NCBI RefSeq assembly: GCF_013266755.1
Contig: NZ_JABRWJ010000022.1
Coordinates: forward strand, 1-43,465
Length of the DNA: 43,465 nucleotides
Direction of reading: 5' to 3'
Source of the DNA: Pseudaquabacterium terrae
GTDB taxonomy: Bacteria > Pseudomonadota > Gammaproteobacteria > Burkholderiales > Burkholderiaceae_C
The notes beneath the pieces are model-generated. The model ran no database searches. It saw only the letters and a list, made by a program, of their open reading frames with translations, and had not been told where the DNA came from. Made by a program: the position numbers and the translations under genes. This document shows positions 41,693 through 43,465 of this stretch, in pieces. The first letter of the stretch is position 1. Each line of letters starts with the position of its first letter.

Positions 41693-42168
41693 CCGTGTGT
41701 GGCCTCGTACTGAAGCGACACAAACTGGAGATGGGGCGACGAGCGGCGGCTAAAGGGGTCGATCTGCTGGCACTGCGTGTCGCCACCCCGGGACTCGATT
41801 CACCTTCACGAACGGGCCGTGGGGCTGGGCCGCCAGGCGCTTTACCAAGTTCTGCGAAAATGTCGAGCTTTTTGACAGTGAGCGAGCCCCAGGTCGAATC
41901 AACCGCGCCAAGCCTTGCTCGGCGCGAATCTTGCCCTCGTCGGTGGCTGGCTGCACGGACCGGATGAACGCTTCCTCGCTTGCGGAGATTCGCCGACTTC
42001 GGTAAAAACACGTCGGATTTCTGGGGATAACGCTGTGGGGAATCAGTTGACAGAGGTTCGACCGTGAGCGCTTGGCGCTCTCATGAAGAGCGCGAAGCCA
42101 TGGTCGCCCGTTGTCCGGACCGTGATTTGCCTGGCAGCCCCGTGCCTCAGTGCCATCCGGAGATCCCC
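41693..42168. other. Gene-free spacer between the porin and the right-hand accessory genes
   Basis: About 476 bp without a convincing gene on either strand. The left end must hold the porin promoter on the minus strand. TTGACA at 42047-42052 is a possible -35 for the plus-strand genes, but I see no matching -10. Composition shifts away from the flanking high-GC catabolic genes from about 41850 on. No repeat or tRNA is seen. Confidence 0.4.
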
Positions 42169-42420
42169 ATGACTGAAGTCGACACAGCACTGCAGACGAA
42201 TCTTGAGGAATTCAGGCGTCGCCTCGGAGGTCTGCTCAAAAGCTCCCCAGGCCAATACGCGATCTTCGCGGGTGGTGACCTGGTCAAGGTGTTGGCGACA
42301 TACGAGGCCGCACTGACGTACGGCTACGAGCACTACTCTGACGAGCAGCATTACCTGTTGCAGAAGATCGCGCCCATCCCCGAGCAGCTCGACTTCCATG
42401 TCGCATGCCGGGGCAGCTAG
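42169..42420 (+). CDS. Small DUF5678-like protein, 83 aa
   Basis: MTEVDTALQTNLEEFRRRLGGLL, then SSPGQYAIFAGGDLVKVLATYEAALTYGYEHYSDEQHYLLQKI. The pattern 'G.yA.i....v...f.tYeeAl..GYe.fgd..flvqkI' is that of small bacterial proteins (DUF5678 type) commonly encoded directly before a retropepsin-like protease. GGAG (42159-42162) six bases upstream supports the start. The 3' end overlaps the protease gene by 16 bp. Function unknown; perhaps the protease's substrate or inhibitor. Confidence 0.75.
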   Translation: MTEVDTALQTNLEEFRRRLGGLLKSSPGQYAIFAGGDLVKVLATYEAALTYGYEHYSDEQHYLLQKIAPIPEQLDFHVACRGS

Positions 42421-42851
42421 CGTTCAAAATCGTCGGTGATCGACCTCTCGTCAGCGTTGAGGTCAAACCAAGTCTTCCGCGGCAGGAATACCTGAACCGC
42501 AGCACGCTACCTATCCCGTCGGACACCGTGCCGTTCCTCATCGACACCGGCTCGCCGTACTGCGTGATCGACGAGAGCGTGATCGCGACTTGGCGCTTAC
42601 GGATGAACAACCCCGTGACGATTCAAACTGGACTTCAGCAGGTCGTGAATCGGTGGCACTTTGACCTGTCGCTTCGCCTGCATGTCCATCCAAGCAGCGA
42701 CAGTTGGCTGCATGGAAGCGAATCGGTGATGTCAGTACCCGCTGGACACTTCGCGCCCGAAGGACACAAGGGCATCATCGGTATGAGCATCCTCTGCAAG
42801 GGGAGGCTCACCTTCGACGGGCACACCGGAGTCGTGACGCTGGATTGGTAG
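42405..42851 (+). CDS. Retropepsin-like aspartyl protease, 148 aa
   Basis: The active-site motif FLIDTGSPYCVID has the catalytic Asp47-Thr-Gly-Ser, and the C-terminal part has the flap/psi-loop partner GIIGMSIL followed by RLTFDGHTGVVTL. One D-T-G motif and about 150 residues fit a homodimeric retroviral-type protease. It starts within the end of the small upstream ORF and is probably translationally coupled. Such two-gene modules are widespread in bacterial genomes, with no known function that I can cite. Confidence 0.8.
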   Translation: MPGQLAFKIVGDRPLVSVEVKPSLPRQEYLNRSTLPIPSDTVPFLIDTGSPYCVIDESVIATWRLRMNNPVTIQTGLQQVVNRWHFDLSLRLHVHPSSDSWLHGSESVMSVPAGHFAPEGHKGIIGMSILCKGRLTFDGHTGVVTLDW

Positions 42852-43018
42852 CGCCGGTCGGGTCGGTCGCTTTGGGCGCTTCGCCAGCAGGAACATCGGC
42901 GGACAACACCGCCGCCGAATCTTCAATGCCCCGGGGGCGAGCAACCACCGCCGGGCCTTCAGTCAAATCCTCTCGTGCACCTATGGCATGGACGGGCGCT
43001 GGTTCCGGCACTACGCGA

Positions 43019-43465
43019 CTACGCGAACACCTTGTTGAAGTCGATCGTCATGCCGCTCGCCTTCATTTCCCTGGCGAGCTCCCCCTTCCATGCTCCTCGC
43101 TCGTCGAAGGCGAGATACAGCACGCCGACGTAGTCGGAAGGTAGCTCCACGTTGCCTTTGTGAAGGACGCATACCTTCTTGCGTCCGAGAGCGCCGATGA
43201 AGTAGCCGAGTTCGAGGATTACGTTCTGGCGAGCACGAGGCCGCACCTCATCCTCGTGCCCAGCGCGGTGGCCCACGTCGTCCGGGCTGAGTAGAACGAT
43301 GGCGAAATCGACGTCAGGCGCGTGCGCTTCGAACTTCTCGATGGCTCTTCGTCGTTTCGTGTGGAACGGGCAACCGGCGTTCAGTGAGCGTACGCGCCTG
43401 AAGTACGCGGCATAGCCGCGGCGAACGGGGAGACCGGCAGATGCGTCAGCTTGCCCAGCCGCAGG
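43019..43465 (-). CDS. C-terminal part of a TIR-like (PF10137) nucleotide-binding protein, runs off the window
   Basis: The frame is open from the window edge to the stop. The last ~115 residues are clear: RAIEKFEAHAPDVDFAIVLLSPDDVGHRAG, then RPRARQNVILELGYFIGALGRKKVCVLHKGNVELPSDYVGVLYLAFDERGAWKGELAREMKASGMTIDFNK. This is the TIR-like domain of Pycsar/CBASS-type effectors and of stand-alone predicted nucleotide-binding proteins; ELGYFIGALGR is its hallmark. Upstream of RAIEKFE the frame no longer reads like the family (expected ...ILHEQP..GRTIIEKFE), while another frame reads LPVPHET, so a frameshift near 43330-43360 is possible. It may be a pseudogene. Confidence 0.7.
   Translation of the reverse strand, partial: PAAGQADASAGLPVRRGYAAYFRRVRSLNAGCPFHTKRRRAIEKFEAHAPDVDFAIVLLSPDDVGHRAGHEDEVRPRARQNVILELGYFIGALGRKKVCVLHKGNVELPSDYVGVLYLAFDERGAWKGELAREMKASGMTIDFNKVFA

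Noticed and set aside
41676-42190. Minus-strand open frames in the spacer right of the porin
   Set aside because: No start signal, no recognisable motif, and they overlap a leader and probable promoter; most likely chance frames.

Overview
The window comes from a high-GC Betaproteobacterium, most likely a Burkholderiales of the Rubrivivax/Piscinibacter/Rhizobacter kind. The reasons are strongly GC-biased codon use in the housekeeping-type genes, many ATGA/GTGA translational overlaps, a GCCCCC...GGGGGC palindromic intergenic repeat of a type I associate with this order, and Gram-negative features such as a general porin and periplasmic binding proteins. The genus is an inference.

Layout. (1) Positions 1-1542, minus strand: a tRNA array (a partial class-II tRNA, Trp, Arg, an Asp-like tRNA, Ala, Glu, Gly) containing damaged members: a 61-nt tRNA without an anticodon arm, a 5' tRNA stub, a U37 'Asp' and a C33 'Gly'. 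It is preceded by a leader with an rrn-like stem-loop and a boxA-like element (1594-1663). (2) Positions 1720-2565: a terminator, a putative 69-aa ORF, two identical-arm palindromic operators and a small XRE-like regulator. (3) Positions 2724-19883, minus strand: one very long glycine-betaine catabolic unit in transcription order soxB-soxD-soxA-soxG-glyA-dipeptidase-DUF5943-dgcA-dgcB-etfA-etfB-gbcA-gbcB, then gbdR. It converts glycine betaine to dimethylglycine, sarcosine, glycine and serine. (4) Positions 20137-21246: a divergent periplasmic binding protein. (5) Positions 21280-25312: a visibly less GC-rich accessory island. It holds an ABC-F remnant, a 58-aa ORF, a DUF3800 protein, an orphan Cap15-like (2TM plus beta-barrel) protein and a TIR protein with long polyglutamine/polyglutamate tracts. 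This is the best candidate for an undescribed, probably anti-phage, system. (6) Positions 25479-31163: formaldehyde dehydrogenase fdhA, a choline binding protein, and a choline/betaine ABC ATPase, a permease fused to DUF2628, and a second binding protein. (7) Positions 31215-31835: a HigBA-like toxin-antitoxin pair. (8) Positions 31880-39897: a cdhR-like regulator divergent from a carnitine operon (cdhC, cdhA, cdhB), followed by a second thioesterase, an acyl-CoA dehydrogenase, an NDP-forming acyl-CoA synthetase and a CaiD-like hydratase. (9) Positions 39902-41641: a porin plus SGNH hydrolase operon whose leader can hide the porin Shine-Dalgarno sequence in a hairpin. (10) Positions 42169-43465: a small protein, a retropepsin-like protease and the end of a TIR-like PF10137 protein.

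The genes form a quaternary-amine utilisation locus. The binding proteins feed one ABC transporter core. Carnitine (and possibly gamma-butyrobetaine or crotonobetaine through CoA thioesters) is turned into glycine betaine. Betaine loses three methyl groups as formaldehyde or one-carbon units, which FdhA, GlyA and the tetrahydrofolate-linked SoxBDAG handle. Two GlxA/AraC-type regulators (GbdR, CdhR) sit beside their likely targets. Choline oxidation genes (betA/betB) are not in the window.

Limits: all functions come from motif reading and remembered family features. No database search was run, and no GC value was computed.
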